Assembly: GCF_905475395.1 (NCBI RefSeq)
Contig: NC_058337.1
Location: 111,656,368-111,720,367 of the forward strand
Origin: Chrysoperla carnea
Lineage: Eukaryota > Arthropoda > Insecta > Neuroptera > Chrysopidae
Reading direction: 5' to 3'
DNA length: 64,000 nucleotides
The notes beneath the pieces are model-generated. The model had not been told where the DNA came from. It did no database searches and saw nothing but the letters and a program-made list of their open reading frames with translations. The position numbers were made by a program, and so were the translations under genes. Numbering within the stretch: position 1 is the first letter of the stretch; each line of letters begins with the position of its first letter. Shown in pieces: positions 20,942-33,691 of this stretch.

Positions 20942-23900
20942 TTTGAATTTGTTTTATATTGTCAACTCCATAAAAACTTTACTGCAAACAAAAAAATAAA
21001 ATTATTTAACATCTTATGAATTTCTATGTCCAAAAAGTCGTTATGGGTATAACAAAATTTGGGTTCTAGATTAATTTGTAATCTATTCGTAGACCAAAAA
21101 TTGTTTGCGGTTTTATAATTGCCTATTTATCCCACAATATATATTTTGATTTAGCGTAGTTTTCACGTAAAGAGAAACAAAATTATTTCCAAAAGGCTGG
21201 ATTATTCAAGAAAAATGTTATGAGCTTTTTTATATTTCGATAACTGTCTAGAAGTCGGTGTAAGGGAAATGAAGGGGCGAATGCCAAAAAGGAAAAAATT
21301 CTTAACATAAATATCATATGTTTTGCCAAAACTCAAAGTTTTCGGGATGGGTTGTAGGAAGGGCAAAAATTGCAAAAGTAAAATCTGGAGTAAAAATGGA
21401 GAATAGAAAGTTACTTGTTTGGTAAAAACTAAACCTCTGTATATTAATTTTTGTATTTTATGACCTCTAAATAACCAAGGAACTCGTTATTAACTATAAT
21501 GACTATCAAAATCTGATTTCTTTTTAATTTTTTCGGGAATTACTGTTCTCAGTCTGAAATGTATTTGTATGTTTTTAGCCGATATGTCGGCCTATAATTT
21601 CAATGAATATATATTAGTCGATTTAACCGATATGTCGTTGTAATCGATGTTGTTATAGCCCATTCATACGTATATGTGTTAGGATTTAGTGCACACACCT
21701 TTCAAATTCGTCGTTATAACCGATTTTAACTGATGTATAAAAATATCTGAATCTATTTTGCTACTGGGGAAAATCCGCTATCAAATTTTGTGTTCTAACA
21801 TATTTGAAATTAAAAGACTATTATTATGTAGTATCCAGTTGACTACAAAATTTAAAATCATTAATAATTACAAAGTTTTTTATAGTCGGAACTAATTAAT
21901 TAAAGTTTATCCGAGTTCATCTTCCGAGTAACAAGGCGGAATTATTTATGAAAATAATATTTATCTTATTTTGTTTTATTATTAAGCTGAACGCAGTCAT
22001 GCATTAGCTATAGTATCCTGACCTAGGTCAATATTGAAATAATGCTTCGCTTTCATTTATGGAGTTTGTCTTATCTCAAACTTTTTGTGAACTTTAATGT
22101 AAAGACCAACTATACTATCTTGGCGATGATGATTATGAAAGAAATGCTTAAAACAACTAAACCTTATTACTTTTATTGTCAGTTAGAAAGTAAATGACAG
22201 GAGTGATTAAGGACTAAGGTAGGCCAAAGTCATACCTCTGCTCAGCGTTGCCAACTCAAAATCTGTCTAGATGGTAGATATGATTAAAAAATATGGTAGA
22301 TTTGATTTTAAAAATATGACGCATTTATGTAGTATTTCGTTTGTATGTTCTTCTGTGTTCGTATATCTATTTATTTCGTGCTATGCAATTCCGTGCAAAG
22401 GGGACACGAAAGCGACACTGTAATTTCTGAGATTTCGTTGACAAATTTTGTCAATTCTTTCGTTTAAGTTGAGTATCCTTGTATAGTGCCCATGAAATTC
22501 TGCTTAAAAGTTGGTAGATCTAATCTTAGATCTAGTTACGTTAGTTATGGCGAGTCGAGTTACGCTAGTTAAGGCGAGCCGAGGATAGGTGAGACATCAA
22601 AAGTAACACCTCCACATATATGCGTTACTTTGCGAGAGTGTGGAGGAGACATAAGTTCTTTATCAGAAAAAAATATATGCGATTAAATAAAAGGCGATAC
22701 ACACTTGAGTGGCACGCCTGCTGCTTTTCATTTACAGAATTTAACTTTGGAAGGTTTTATTTCTAATAAAAAGAGATGTTAATACGTTAGAGGCTTGAAG
22801 TGGCTGTCTATACGTCTCCATATCTGTGAGGAAACGGCTTTTTTGTTTCAAACCAGCAACACGAAACCTATACCAAAAAAAACACGATTATTTCACCATT
22901 AAATATAGAGTTTTCGAGCTTTCGCTTGAAATTACTTGAAGAGAAAATACAAAAATTGCAATTGAAAGATTTGTAGATATTGCACGCAATAAAATAAACA
23001 AATTAAAACTTCGTATTTTTTTTCTATTGAAAAATGCACGTACGAATTAAATAACCGGGTAACTTTTAATTCAAATATTTCATTGCACTATAACACAAAA
23101 GAATGTTTGTTTTTCACAAAAAAACTTTTTTGGACGATAAATTTAAATCATTATATCGATAAAATTAAACATACAATTCGTTTTAATTTTAACGCTTTTA
23201 GTTTTTTCAGTTATTACTGTTTTAAAACGATTAAGAATACATAATATTTATTTATTTATCATTAAGAAATTTGCCTAGATGAATACTAATTCCATTTCGT
23301 TGTCCGTGAGTAGGTATACAAGAAATAAACTGAATCTATTTTGTTACTGGGGAAGCCCCACTATTAAAATTTTTGTTCTACATGTTTGAAATTTAAATAA
23401 TATTTAGTCCGCGGGGCAGCAGCCTTTTTAAAATGATCAATACATAATTGAAACTTCGTGAGTGCCTTCTTTTTGGCGAGTCTACTAAATTGTCGGACAC
23501 TATGACTATTTTAAACAATTATTAAATAATTCAGCAAAAGTGAAGAAGTTCATCGGGGCAGTATTTTTGTCAATAACAATATTTGATTGTTAGATAATTG
23601 TAAATGTTATCAAGTGATCATATTGTCTGACAAATCCCCTTTTTTCAGACCGATAGGTTAAATATGACGTTATCATGCTCTTTTGAAAAAAGTCGTAGAG
23701 AGAAAATTTGATTATTTTAGTTATTTATTAATTATTTAACAAAAAGGGTGCTGTCCCACGAACTAATTATTATGTAGTATCCGGCAAATTTTAAAAAATA
23801 TAGGTAATTAAATATTTCTGTAATGTTTGCATAATCCATTAATTTGTTTAACAAATTAGTACCCAAGTCAAAAATATTTAAAAATACTTTCTTCAGTATA

Positions 23901-24794
23901 AAAATTTTGTTAATTTTATTCATTTGTAATATATATTTAGTTAAATAAAATATCTTTTAAGTGAAATTTTGAGTTAATGTATGTTAAAAATTAATTATTG
24001 GGTGTTATATTTGATAATTTAATATATGTTATTGAATAATAAAAATATTATCTAATAATAACACTGACTAATATATACCTGACTAATTTCGTTGTATAAA
24101 CAACATACAAACTAGTCTTTGCTAATTCCGAAAACAAATATTAATAAAAAAGAAAAAAGTTTTTTAACATATTAACTTTTAAAAGTAAAAAACCGTTTTT
24201 AACTACTTTTTGTAAGTAACTTTTGCTGGTGAAATTCATTGGCGGATTTGATGGTGATGGTGACCTAAACGCCCTAGACTCATAATGATATAACACTCCT
24301 TGTAACGAAAAAACACAAATTTAAAAAAAACACTTTTTAAACACATTTGTTTTATATTTTAGCAATCTTTTAAATTTTGTTGTTGTATGTCTGAGAACGG
24401 GGCTCGTGGGTTTAAGCCTTAATTCCCCATTGGTGAAATTTAATGCCCGTATTGCTATTGTTGTTGCAAGAAAGTAGAAAGCAAAAAGAAACAAATATGT
24501 GCTATAGATACGACGTTGCACTTGCTACAGTGCCAGTAACAATCTAAAATCAGTTTTGATTTTTTAAGCATTTTTTTATAGCTGTTTAACTGCATTTTTA
24601 ACTAATAATGTCATATAAACATATAAAATGAAAGAGGGCTAAGCAATTTTATTTTACAATCAATGACCAAAAAATAAGGAAAAATTAATATTAAGGATGA
24701 TCAATATGGGACTTAATCAGATTAATTATGAGGCGCCTCTTAGAAATTTTACTTTTGTTGAAATTATAATTTTTGACTAATTTTTTTCTTTATT
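20942..24794. other. Gene desert, AT-rich with fragments of dispersed repeats
   Basis: No gene I can support. Repeated blocks are visible: CTGAATCTATTTTG(C/T)TACTGGGGA at 21745 and 23328; TTATTATGTAGTATCC(A/G)G at 21820 and 23766; CGATATGTCG words at 21570-21660; a short direct duplication GAGT(C/T)ACG(T/C)TAGTTA-like at 22537-22585. A minus-strand 66-codon ORF at 24321-24521 has a signal-peptide-like start but no other support. Confidence 0.5.
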
Positions 24795-25150
24795 TTAAAA
24801 TTGATTGCTTCAAAAGACGTTCGTTATTACACGAAAACATCGTATGAAATCAATTTTTGGATAACATCAATAACGACGAAAATATGAAAGGATTTAAAAA
24901 TACAAGTAGAAAGAAAGGAAAATAACACTTGGTGACGTCATAGCCTGCAATTGCCATAGAGACTACATATCAAAAGTTGCTTTGCGAGAATAAGATAGCA
25001 AAAATTTTTCAATTGCTTATATCTTTTATGTTTATCAATCGACTTGAATTTTGATTTCAGATCTTGTCATCTATTCTCGCAAATTTTCAAATTTTAACGA
25101 AAGATTTATTGAAATCGACAAATAAGGACAAAGACCTATAATTAGAATAG
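24795..25150 (+). repeat. Dispersed repeat E, copy 1
   Basis: Starts TTGCTTCAAAAGACGTTCGT and continues through GATAACATCAATAAC, TGACGTCATAGC, CATAGAGACTACA, CGAGAATAAGATA, TTTTGATTTCAGATCTT and AGGACAAAG. The same blocks in the same order lie at 40643-40975. No coding capacity. Confidence 0.75.
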
Positions 25151-26640
25151 GTTTCAAATTTATGTTAAATAAGGAATTAACCCATATGTGATTTATGAAA
25201 CTTTTTCAGTTTTGTATTAACACAAATCAAATTTAAGAAAGACAAATTTAAATCGTTACATTTCGAAGTGCATGCAAATTTATTGGAGCCAGAAACGTTT
25301 TTTTGAAGGGATTGTGACTCATTTTTCTATACAAAAATTGAGTTTTAACGAGTATCAGATTATTTAGATTCTTGTTTTTTTTTTTAGATTTTGAAAATGC
25401 ACGTAGATATTTCTATGCCCGTTAATATTTATATTGAAATGGTTCTACGTGGATAATTTTACAACCATGTAATAAATTTTTTCTGATTGGTGGGAAAAAA
25501 ATTAATTAATTACTAAATTAATTATTTAACTTACATGATTCACAATTAATGAACCCCAACACTTTAATTATAACTAATGAATTTTATATAATTTTCTATA
25601 ATTTATAACTAATTAATTTTCTTTTGCTCAGAAATTGGAAATGCTTCACTTAATCTACAGTGTTTTTAGAGCTGTACTTTGAAACATATATGTAACTTTT
25701 TGCATATTTCAATAAAATTTACATATTATTTATATATACTTTTCTTTTAATTATTTTATTGTTTATTTGACCTTCTCTTTATCGTGATTAAACTTTTCAG
25801 CTAAATTAGTGGCAGTAGTTGATAGGGGGCCCACCCGTAAATTTAAAGCTTCGTAGGTTTCATAATAAATATTCATATCTTCTTTAAAATGATGTTCCAT
25901 GAACTGAAAAGATGCATAGATAGGGACAAAAAAGTTTATTCGCTTATAAAATTGTGAAAGGTTAAATATCCGCGTTCAAGGTATTGCGATGATTATACAA
26001 ATTGATGGCTCATGAAATTAATAATGCTCATGCTCTTGAAATTATATATCTTAACTGAAAAATATATGATTCATGAATCTTTTTAAACTTTATGGCGTAA
26101 CTTGAGATTGCGTAAGGTTTGATTGTTAATGTGCATGGAAAAATTGCAAGAAGAGTATGATGAAACAAAAATTTTCCAAAGGTTATTAATTAGAAATGCA
26201 TTGTCTTCTGAAAGCTATGTCACCCAATTCTGTCAGCAGGTTTTTTTTAAAGAGGATGTAATCGATTATCAGATGTTCAAACTATGTGTTTACAAAATTT
26301 AAAACAATCCCGACAAATGCGGTTTTTTCCTTGTAGCTCTTTCCAAACTAAACTGATTTTCTTGAAACATAGCTAAGCTCGATCAAGTCACCTTCCAAAA
26401 AAGATTCGCCCGTTTAGGAGCTTCGAAGCCACAGACTATGGAATAGTTTTTGATACCTGGCGAGATATCGAAATGTGAAAATAAGGAAATGTACTGTTTA
26501 GAAGAAATCTGCATTTTTTCAATGGTTCAAGAAATAATTATTATGATCAAAAATTAAAAGAATTAAACAAAAAATTTTTCAAAGTAAATCGCTATTGCTA
26601 TGTATTATAAAATATCAATATGAACTACCTACAAGGTTCA
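25151..26640. other. Intergenic, nothing recognised
   Basis: AT-rich DNA without ORF or RNA gene. The only structured part is an inverted, diverged copy of the 18240-18430 repeat at about 26330-26450. Confidence 0.45.
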
Positions 26641-26800
26641 TCACTGCATAGTATAAAACAAAGTCGCTTCCTGCTGGCTGTCCCTATATATGCTTCGATC
26701 TTTAAAACTACGTAACGGATTTCGATGTGGTTTTTTTTAATAAGTAGGGTGATTCAAGAGGAAAGTTTATATGTATAATACCTGCATAATATGGTAGAGA
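26641..26800 (+). mobile_element. Helitron 5' end fragment
   Basis: After an A at 26640 the sequence begins TCACTGCATAGTATAAAACA followed by AAGTCGC, closely matching the 5' end of the Helitron at 53708-54169 (TCAATACATAGTATAAAACA, TAGTCGC). CTACGTAACGGATTTCGATG also corresponds between the two. A 3' end was not found, so the right limit is approximate. Confidence 0.55.
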
Positions 26801-27194
26801 AACACTGATAATATTAGAGGTTTCTAATGTGATGTCGTAAATAAACACATTTTTGTATATTAGCACATAAGTTTCTTGAAAGTTTGTCCAAAATTTTTAA
26901 ATCTTGTTTTTAAGATACTTGTACTATTGCGGTTAAAGGTAGGGTAAAATATTTAAGTTTTTAAATTCATTTCATTTCAAAAATTCGAATCCAATAGATT
27001 TTATTAAAAAAAACATAAGACATTAGACAGAATGTACGATGAACAAACAGTTCCTATTTGATTGTTAAATCTTTGAATATATGTAATAAGCTTTTGTCCT
27101 AAATTTGAAAAATTGATTTATACGTTACATTAGTATCTGATTTACACCAAAAAGGTATTATTTAAAAAAAAAAATATTTACTTTATGTATTTTG
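26801..27194. other. Intergenic, nothing recognised
   Basis: AT-rich sequence without ORF or RNA gene between the Helitron 5' end and the repeat at 27195. It may include the rest of that Helitron. Confidence 0.4.
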
Positions 27195-27505
27195 CATTTT
27201 ATAAAACCAATTCAAATTTACTTCTTAAACAGTGGAGAGTGTAATGGCGCCCTGAATGACATCAAACCGTGACATACAATCTATTTGTATATGCAAGTTT
27301 ACAAGTATTTGCAAGTTTACATGTTTTTGTATTTTTAAGCTTACAAAGCCTTTCATATGATGTACTAGTACCTTCAAAGTACATCTGATTGGTGTTAGCT
27401 ATAACGTGGCCGGATGGTATAATTTTAAAAAATTTATTTAACAAAATAACAATAATCCTTATATTTTATAAAAATTAATTTTGTGTTTTGTTATCTACAT
27501 GTCAC
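27195..27505 (-). repeat. Dispersed repeat, inverted partner of 35785-36110
   Basis: Read on the minus strand: ATGTAGATAACAAAACACAA, ATAAGGATTATT, AACACCAATCAGA, TGATGTCATTCAGGGCGCCA and AATTTGAATTGGTTTT. The same words in the same order occur on the plus strand at 35785-36110. A small internal tandem (TGCAAGTTTACA-type) produces a repetitive ORF that is not a gene. Confidence 0.65.
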
Positions 27506-29349
27506 GATGCATTTTTAATTGACAAAAGCCTATTGAAAGTTGAAACAGAAAATCTCGTTATGTCTACCTAGATAGTATATTCCAAATTAAGTGCATTTAA
27601 CAAAAGATAATATATTGTTATCAAAGATAATTCAATGTAATTTTTAGAATGATTCGTTATTACGGAATCCTAAATTTATCTTAAATCTACATGCTTTACA
27701 TTCATGTAACATAAAGCGGCTCATAGACCTGCTATTTTTTACCACCATATTATTATTGATGAAAACGCTCATCAGAATGAAATATCTTATTCAAAAACTG
27801 TTTTGAAAGAACAAGTTCGCTAAAGACCAAGCAATATTGGAGCTAATATAAAGAAACTTAAGAGAAGGGAAAACTAAAGTCTTGTACAAACTTTTCAAAT
27901 CTTTAATACATATTATAGTATTTTATTATAAAATTGGAGGAGCTATTTTTTCAGACATTTCTTCAATACAAAGGTATCCGTAAGTTGTTGGTTTACGAAT
28001 TTCATTCTGTATCTCTTATCAAAGAATAAGAACAAAAATGTGAACAGTCTGTAGTACGCTAAAATAAGATTTTCTATTCACGTTGTTCATACATGAATGA
28101 CTTTGCTTAAACCGAAAATTTTTTTTATGTTTTTGAGTTTCAAATTTTTGTAAGAATTTCAATTTATTATCAATAGAATGTTTACAAACATTTTTCAGTT
28201 TATTCTAAATTTATTGATTTCTCATGTACATATCAGTAATTCCTTGTTCAAAGTGAAGGTTAAATATCGAATAGCAGGGTAAGATGAAGTACCTAGAGTC
28301 AAAAGTATCTTGAATCATTCTGAAGTTTCTCGGCAGATATTGCGATTAACGCGACACCATTTGTGTTGAAATGAGGGTAATTTATCAAAATTCAGATAGA
28401 CTGAAGGCTGATTAATGGTTTTGTTTTCGAATAAGCCAAAAAGTAAATTATTTGTAGCATTTTTAGTGACATGTACTGTTAATAGAAATAACACTTAGAA
28501 TGTTTCAACGGATGCGTTTTTATGACATAGACTTTACCTTAAATCTTACAACATTCACTACGAGCCACTGAAAATACCGATTGAATCTATTGCTGGATGC
28601 TCAAAGTAATGTAATACTAAGAGAAATTTGTAGGATTTTCAAAAATAATACGCAGTGTTGAGGATTAGCAGTTCTACAAACAGAATCAATTTTCATTGTA
28701 ATATTTAAATTGACGGCTTTTAAAAGCTTATAAAAGTAAATTTTATTTCTAGGTACTACACTCTCCCCTATATCATATGGTAATATTATTAGTAATTGCA
28801 ATAAATTATGCAATAATAATCATACTTTTATCGCTTTGTTTTTTTGTATAAATTATTAAAAATTATTTTTTGTAGCGTTCAAAGTCCGTTACAATTTTAA
28901 CAGCCTATTGCTCGAATAATTACAGTTACACCTCTTCCTATAATTTCTCAGATCGAGTTTCTGATCTGAGTGAGAAAAGTATTTCTCACGGGTTTAAGGG
29001 GTTTTACACAGTATGTAAAGGGGTAAACAAAAACGTTTTTTTGTCTGACGATAACAGTTATAGATAGGAACATTTGATACCAAACAGTTTTCCATATTTG
29101 CATATGTTCCGATATAATAAATAAATAAGCGATAAAACCAATCTGTCTTGTTTTTAACATAGTGATTAGAAAAGTTATAACATATAGTGTAAATAAAACA
29201 TTGGCCTTGATTTTGAAAGAACTGTGCTATGTTAAAAACAAGATCACGGCTGGCTATATCCGAATTAACAAAATCAAGATTAAGGGCAACATTTAGAGTG
29301 AATAAACACTTGGAATATCCCATGGTGTGTTAATAATTAAACATTTAAT
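27506..29349. other. Intergenic, nothing recognised
   Basis: AT-rich, no clear gene. A 109-codon minus-strand ORF at 28994-29323 has no recognisable motif. A short inverted pair GTTAAAAACAAGA / TCTTGTTTTTAAC (29230 and 29146) is present. Confidence 0.45.
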
Positions 29350-29410
29350 TGATAGGCGATTGGCACGAATCCAAGAGACCCTGGCTCAATTCCTGGTATA
29401 CGTGTATTTT
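29350..29410 (+). repeat. tRNA-like SINE remnant
   Basis: GGCGATTGGCACGAATCCAA, then AGAGACCCTGGCTCAATTCC, then TGGTA resembles the anticodon and T-arm part of a tRNA-derived SINE; GGCTCAATTCC is a fair RNA polymerase III B box. No A box or full cloverleaf is visible, so it is not a tRNA gene. Confidence 0.3.
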
Positions 29411-30090
29411 TATACCCTGTATATATGAAATAAATATCAATGATACTAAGTTAAGTTTCTAAGTTTGTAACGCTTAGAAATATTGATGTAACAAAAAAGG
29501 TGTTCATAAAATCACCTAATAAATTCATTTTCGTTTGTCCGTCCTTCTGTCCGTCCATCCGCCAACATGAAAGCTAAAAAACAAAAAGAGATATCAAGCT
29601 GAAATTTTTATAGCATTCTCAGGGCGTAAAAAGTGAGTTTGAGTTCGTAAATGAGCAACATATGTCAATTTGGTCTCGGGTCTATAGAACCTAACTTGTA
29701 ATCTATTCGAGATAGAACAAAATGATTTAAATAAATAACTTTTTTTTGAAACGTTTTTTCGTAAACATCATGTTTTACCCGTGAAGGTACAAATTAGGAC
29801 AAAACTTTTGTGTCCATTTTGTCTAAAATTATAAAAGATTTGGAGAGAAATTTGCGAGTAGCTTCAACTAGTGATATTGTGAAAATGAAGAAAAGTTCTA
29901 AAAAAACTTTCGAAAATTTTCATAAATTTTGAAAACCAAAACAAATGGCGACCAAAAGCTCCGCTTTAATTGGGTTAATTTTTTAAACTTTTATAATTTA
30001 TTGTAAATAATGCAAGTACTGACATTCATACCTTTTATACAGGGTATTTTAACTATTAACTCAGTCAATTGCCTCAGACATTAAGTCAAT
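29411..30090 (-). repeat. Family A repeat, long minus-strand copy
   Basis: The left end TATACCCTGTATATATGAAA is the reverse complement of the family's 3' terminus. It continues through GTTTGTAACGCTTAGAAATA, GTCCGTCCTTCTGTCCGTCC and GTAAACATCATGTTTTACCC. The right end GGTATTTTAACTATTAACTC followed by AGTCAATTG is the reverse complement of the family's 5' terminus. The middle (29810-29940) also matches 34555-34690. Confidence 0.7.
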
Positions 30091-30843
30091 TGTTTGATTT
30101 CACTGTTTTTTAATTCTCTTTACTTAGAATCAACTCGACAAGTTGCTTGTCTTTATAGTTTACGTCATTGTATCATAAGCATTAATATTATAATCGTTAA
30201 TCAACTTTGATGTTTAAATGTGTATACAAAATTTAGTAAACAAACAAAAAATAATACATAAACATTTAATTATAATGTAGAAACTCAAAATAATTCTTGG
30301 ACAATTTATTTAAAACAATTAGTGGAAAATACAACTAGCATAATTCAAGGATTCATTAAGCTCTTAATTATTAAATAATTTTTTTAAACTTAGTATTTAA
30401 ATTGTTTATATACATTTAAACAAAAATAATGAAGTATTATTACAAAAACACTTATTTATGTATAAAAAATAATTTATCTCTTATTAAGTGGTAAGTCATC
30501 GACTATATTCTAAGAAATTTTTAATTATAAATCGTAAAAAGCTTTTTACGATTTTTTTATAAATAATGATGTAGACATTGAATCATTAGACACTCAAAAT
30601 AACTTTTTACAATTTAAAAAAAAATTTCAAACTATTAGTCAAAGATCATCTAAGGATTAATCCAAGGATTAATTAATCTCTTAATTAATTAATAATTTGT
30701 TAAATAATTTTTATCTAAAGTATACCATTCGCTTGATTTTGAATCAATCAGACTATGAGCCCGACTAAGCTTCCCACATATTGACTGATCAGTACGCAAA
30801 CCATTTGACCAGCTCGTCAGTTTAACTTATTGTATAAAAAATA
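30091..30843. other. Intergenic, extremely AT-rich
   Basis: No gene or clear repeat except a small hairpin near 30534 (ATCGTAAAAAGCTTTTTACGAT). Confidence 0.45.
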
Positions 30844-31018
30844 CTAGCTGTTAAACCCGCTTCGCTGGGTTGTTTTTGCACATTTAAATATCAAAATTGT
30901 TAAATGAAAGACTTTTTTTTTAATTCTCTCTGTGTGTACGGAACAGTAAGATTTTTTTGGCCGATCCCAATATTATGTCTACACTCTCTGTGTGTACGGA
31001 AAAGTAAGGGAAAGATCG

Positions 31019-31202
31019 ATAGAAACCCATGGAACATTCCAGAATATTCGAGAAAGTTCTAGAAAATTCGATAGAAATCCATAGAACATTCCAGAATGAT
31101 CGAGAAAATTCTAGAAAATTCGATAGAAATCCATAGAACATTCCAGAATGTTCGAGAAAATTCTAGAAAATTCGACAGAAACCCATGGAACATTCCAGAT
31201 TG
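31019..31202. repeat. 52-bp tandem repeat, about 3.5 copies
   Basis: Units 31019-31070, 31071-31122, 31123-31174 and a partial 31175-31202. Units differ at only a few positions. All lie inside the Helitron 30844-31414. Confidence 0.9.
31032..31173. promoter_or_regulatory. Three tandem eight-module heat shock elements
   Basis: Each 52-bp unit holds eight consecutive alternating GAA/TTC triplets at exact 5-bp spacing (GAAnnTTCnnGAAnnTTC...): 31032-31069, 31084-31121 and 31136-31173. Units 1 and 3 are perfect; unit 2 has one changed base (ATC for TTC at 31099-31101). Three modules already suffice for HSF trimer binding in known systems. Whether HSF binds here is untested, and no gene is near. 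Confidence 0.6.
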
Positions 31203-31414
31203 TTTGATTGATCTATTTTCTATGAATTCCTAGATCATTTTTAATTCCACCCCCACCAAACTCCCTTATTCACAATGCACCCCCACCAAACTCCCTTATT
31301 CACAATGGGAGCCTAAGGGCTTCCCAATGACATAATCCCCTACCGAAGGTCAAAGGTTAGTTTTAGGGAAAATCGGGGACATACAAACAAACACTCTCTT
31401 TTTATATATATAGA

Positions 31415-32264
31415 TTAAAACAACCATCTATTATACGTTATTAGTCAGTCAAGTCAGCAAAGTTATGTTTAAAAATAGATAGTCACTCTGATTATTCATT
31501 TATATTACATACACCTTAGTTAACTGCACTGCTGCATAAAAATAGTAATAAAAATTTTGCTTTTAAAGTAGTTCGGCCGTTACGTGACTAGCCAACTAGT
31601 CAACTAGGCAATTTAAAATCCGTAAACGTAATAGCATGCTCTAAAAATATCGTAAACTAGGCAATTTGTATGACGTAAATGTAATAAAATGCTCTAAAAA
31701 TATCGTAAAAGCGTCAAAAACCGAAGTTTTTTTTATGTTTTCGTTTTGGAAAGCAATGTAAATTTTCTTTTGCATAAACTGAAGAATCTGAGATAAATTT
31801 TTTTCATGATGAAAACTTTTTTGAAGCTCAATCACAAATAACATTATTGTGAGTTCTTCCATAAGGTACTGTGTTAAAAATCACAATTTTAAAATGAAAT
31901 AATTCAAAATTTTGCCTCGCAAGAGGCCCCAAAATTGTATTTATTGTGATCAAAATTCTATAAACTATCAGCTACCGCAAACAATACAAAATTAAATTGA
32001 GATGTAGACATTTAATAATTAAATATTTAATTATTCTGTAGACACTCCAAATAATTAATTATTTGACAATTTATTTAAAAATTGCAAACAATTAGTCAAA
32101 ATGTTAACTAACATAATTCAAGGATTAACTAATATCTTTAATTAATTCATAATTTTATAAATTCGGTATCTAGTTGAATTGTTTATATAATAAATAATAA
32201 TTTTAATGTATATTTCAAAAACACGTGTTTTAAATTTTATGTGTCTTCAAAATAATTTATGTTT
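31415..32264. other. Intergenic, nothing recognised
   Basis: Contains a near-duplicate GTAATA(G/A)CATGCTCTAAAA / GTAATAAAATGCTCTAAAA with AATATCGTAAA at 31630 and 31680. No gene. Confidence 0.4.
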
Positions 32265-32940
32265 TTAACCGACTTCAAACCAAAAAACAAGCGAAAAGAA
32301 ACAATTGACTGAGTTAATTGTTGAAATACCATGCATAGTCAGTGTTGATTTCTTTATCACATAACACATACAAAAATGTATAGACAGTGTTGATGCGCAA
32401 TCGTTTGTTTTTTTGACGTCACGTAAATAACAAAAGATTGTCACTTTTAAATAGATACACACACAATCTGATATTCCTATATTAATACATACTATAAAAT
32501 TTGCACCTAATTAACGCCTTCGTGGGTAAACAGTGATGTTTACAAAAAAATGTTTCAAACAAAAGTTTTTTATTTTTTTATAAGGAACATTTTTTATGTT
32601 TAAACTTTTGTTCTATCTCTAACGGTTTACAAGATGGGTCCTACGGACCCAAGACCCAATTGACCTATGATGCTCATTTACGAACTTGACCTCACTTTTT
32701 ACGTCCTGAGTACGCTGTAAAAATTTCAGCTCGATATATTTTTTCGTTTTTGAGTTATCGTGCCCACAGACGGACGGACGGACGGACGGACAACCGGAAA
32801 TGGACTAATTAGGTGATTTTATGAACAGCTATGACAAAATTTTTTTCCTAGCATCATTATTTTTAAACGTTACAAACTTGGGACTAAACTTAATATACTA
32901 TGTATATTTCATATATGCATGGTATAAAAAGGGAGGTTCT
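32265..32940 (+). repeat. Dispersed repeat family A, best full-length copy
   Basis: Starts near ACCGACTTCAAACC and AACAATTGACTGAGTTAATTG. It has the GTCACGTAAATAACAAAAGA, GGGTAAACAGTGATGTTTAC and CTAACGGTTTACAAGATG blocks, a (GGAC)n run at 32771-32791, and ends ATATTTCATATATGCATGGT followed by ATAAAA. Collinear with 14155-14800. No ORF of note. Confidence 0.75.
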
Positions 32941-33197
32941 CAATTCGACTGTTTTTTTATTTTATTTTATTTTTTTTAATGTTTGTTTTACCTCGAAACT
33001 TTTGACTGAGTGAACCGATTTTTATGATTCTTTATCTATTTGAAAGCTGGTGCTTCCCGTGTGATCCAATTCTGACAACGGCATCCATGAGAAAACCATA
33101 AAAATCTTAAATTTGCATTAAGTATGCACGACAAGAGGACGAATAACTCAATATCACGCCAACCGATTTCGATGATTCTTTTTTAGTGACAAATTAG

Positions 33198-33410
33198 TTA
33201 GTGTACTTCAGATTTACTAAAAATTACAAAATAAAAAAATCTTTTAACAAAAAGAAAACCGACTTAAAAAGAAAAACTTTAAAAAAAAAGAAAACTGCAT
33301 TATATCATCGGTATTTTTTTACTTTTTAGTGCATATTAATTTGTTTTGGAAAAGTTTTTCTTTTGAAGTCGGTTTTCTTTTTGCTAAAAGATTTTTTTAT
33401 CTTAAATCAT
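33198..33410. repeat. Inverted repeat with AAAACCGACTT arms
   Basis: CTTTTAACAAAAAGAAAACC followed by GACTT (33238-33267) is mirrored by AAGTCGGTTTTCTTTTTGCT followed by AAAAG (33367-33393). The left flank TAGTGTACTTCAGATTTACT matches 14795-14815. Related sequence sits next to the hairpin at 14890-15079. Confidence 0.65.
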
Positions 33411-33691
33411 AGTTGAGAATATTAACAACTACTACTTATATTTAAGAAGCATATATGATTTTCAATTTATAACTTTTACTTGTTAATTAATGTTTATTTA
33501 TCTTCAACAAAAATATTGTATAAAAATTATTAATTTGTTTACAAGGTCATTTATTATAGCTCTTAGCTTAAAATTATATAATATCGAATTTAGGTTAGTA
33601 ATAACTCTTAAAAATAATTATAACAAATTTGTATTTGTACAAAAGTTAACTTAAATTTTTATTTTATAGTTAATCCACATTTATATAATAA

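Larger units (their letters stand above)
30844..31414 (-). mobile_element. Non-autonomous Helitron (571 bp) with heat-shock-element repeats
   Basis: On the minus strand the element starts TCTATATATATAAAAAGAGA after an A (31415) and ends in CTAG (30847-30844) before a T, as expected for Helitron insertion between A and T. The 3' end carries a bulged hairpin CCCAGCGAAGCGGG a few bases before AGCTAG. There is no helicase or Rep ORF. Inside are a 52-bp tandem repeat (31019-31202), a duplicated 30-bp block CACCCCCACCAAACTCCCTT (31250-31310) and a duplicated CTCTCTGTGTGTACGGAA (30925 and 30984). Confidence 0.75.

Noticed and set aside
28994-29323. 109-codon minus-strand ORF
   Set aside because: No motif, no splice context, AT-driven residues (F, I, N, Y); overlaps another random ORF.
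30920-31141. 73-codon minus-strand ORF with FLEFSR/ILECSMGFYRS repeats
   Set aside because: It is the translation of the 52-bp tandem repeat in the Helitron; no coding evidence.
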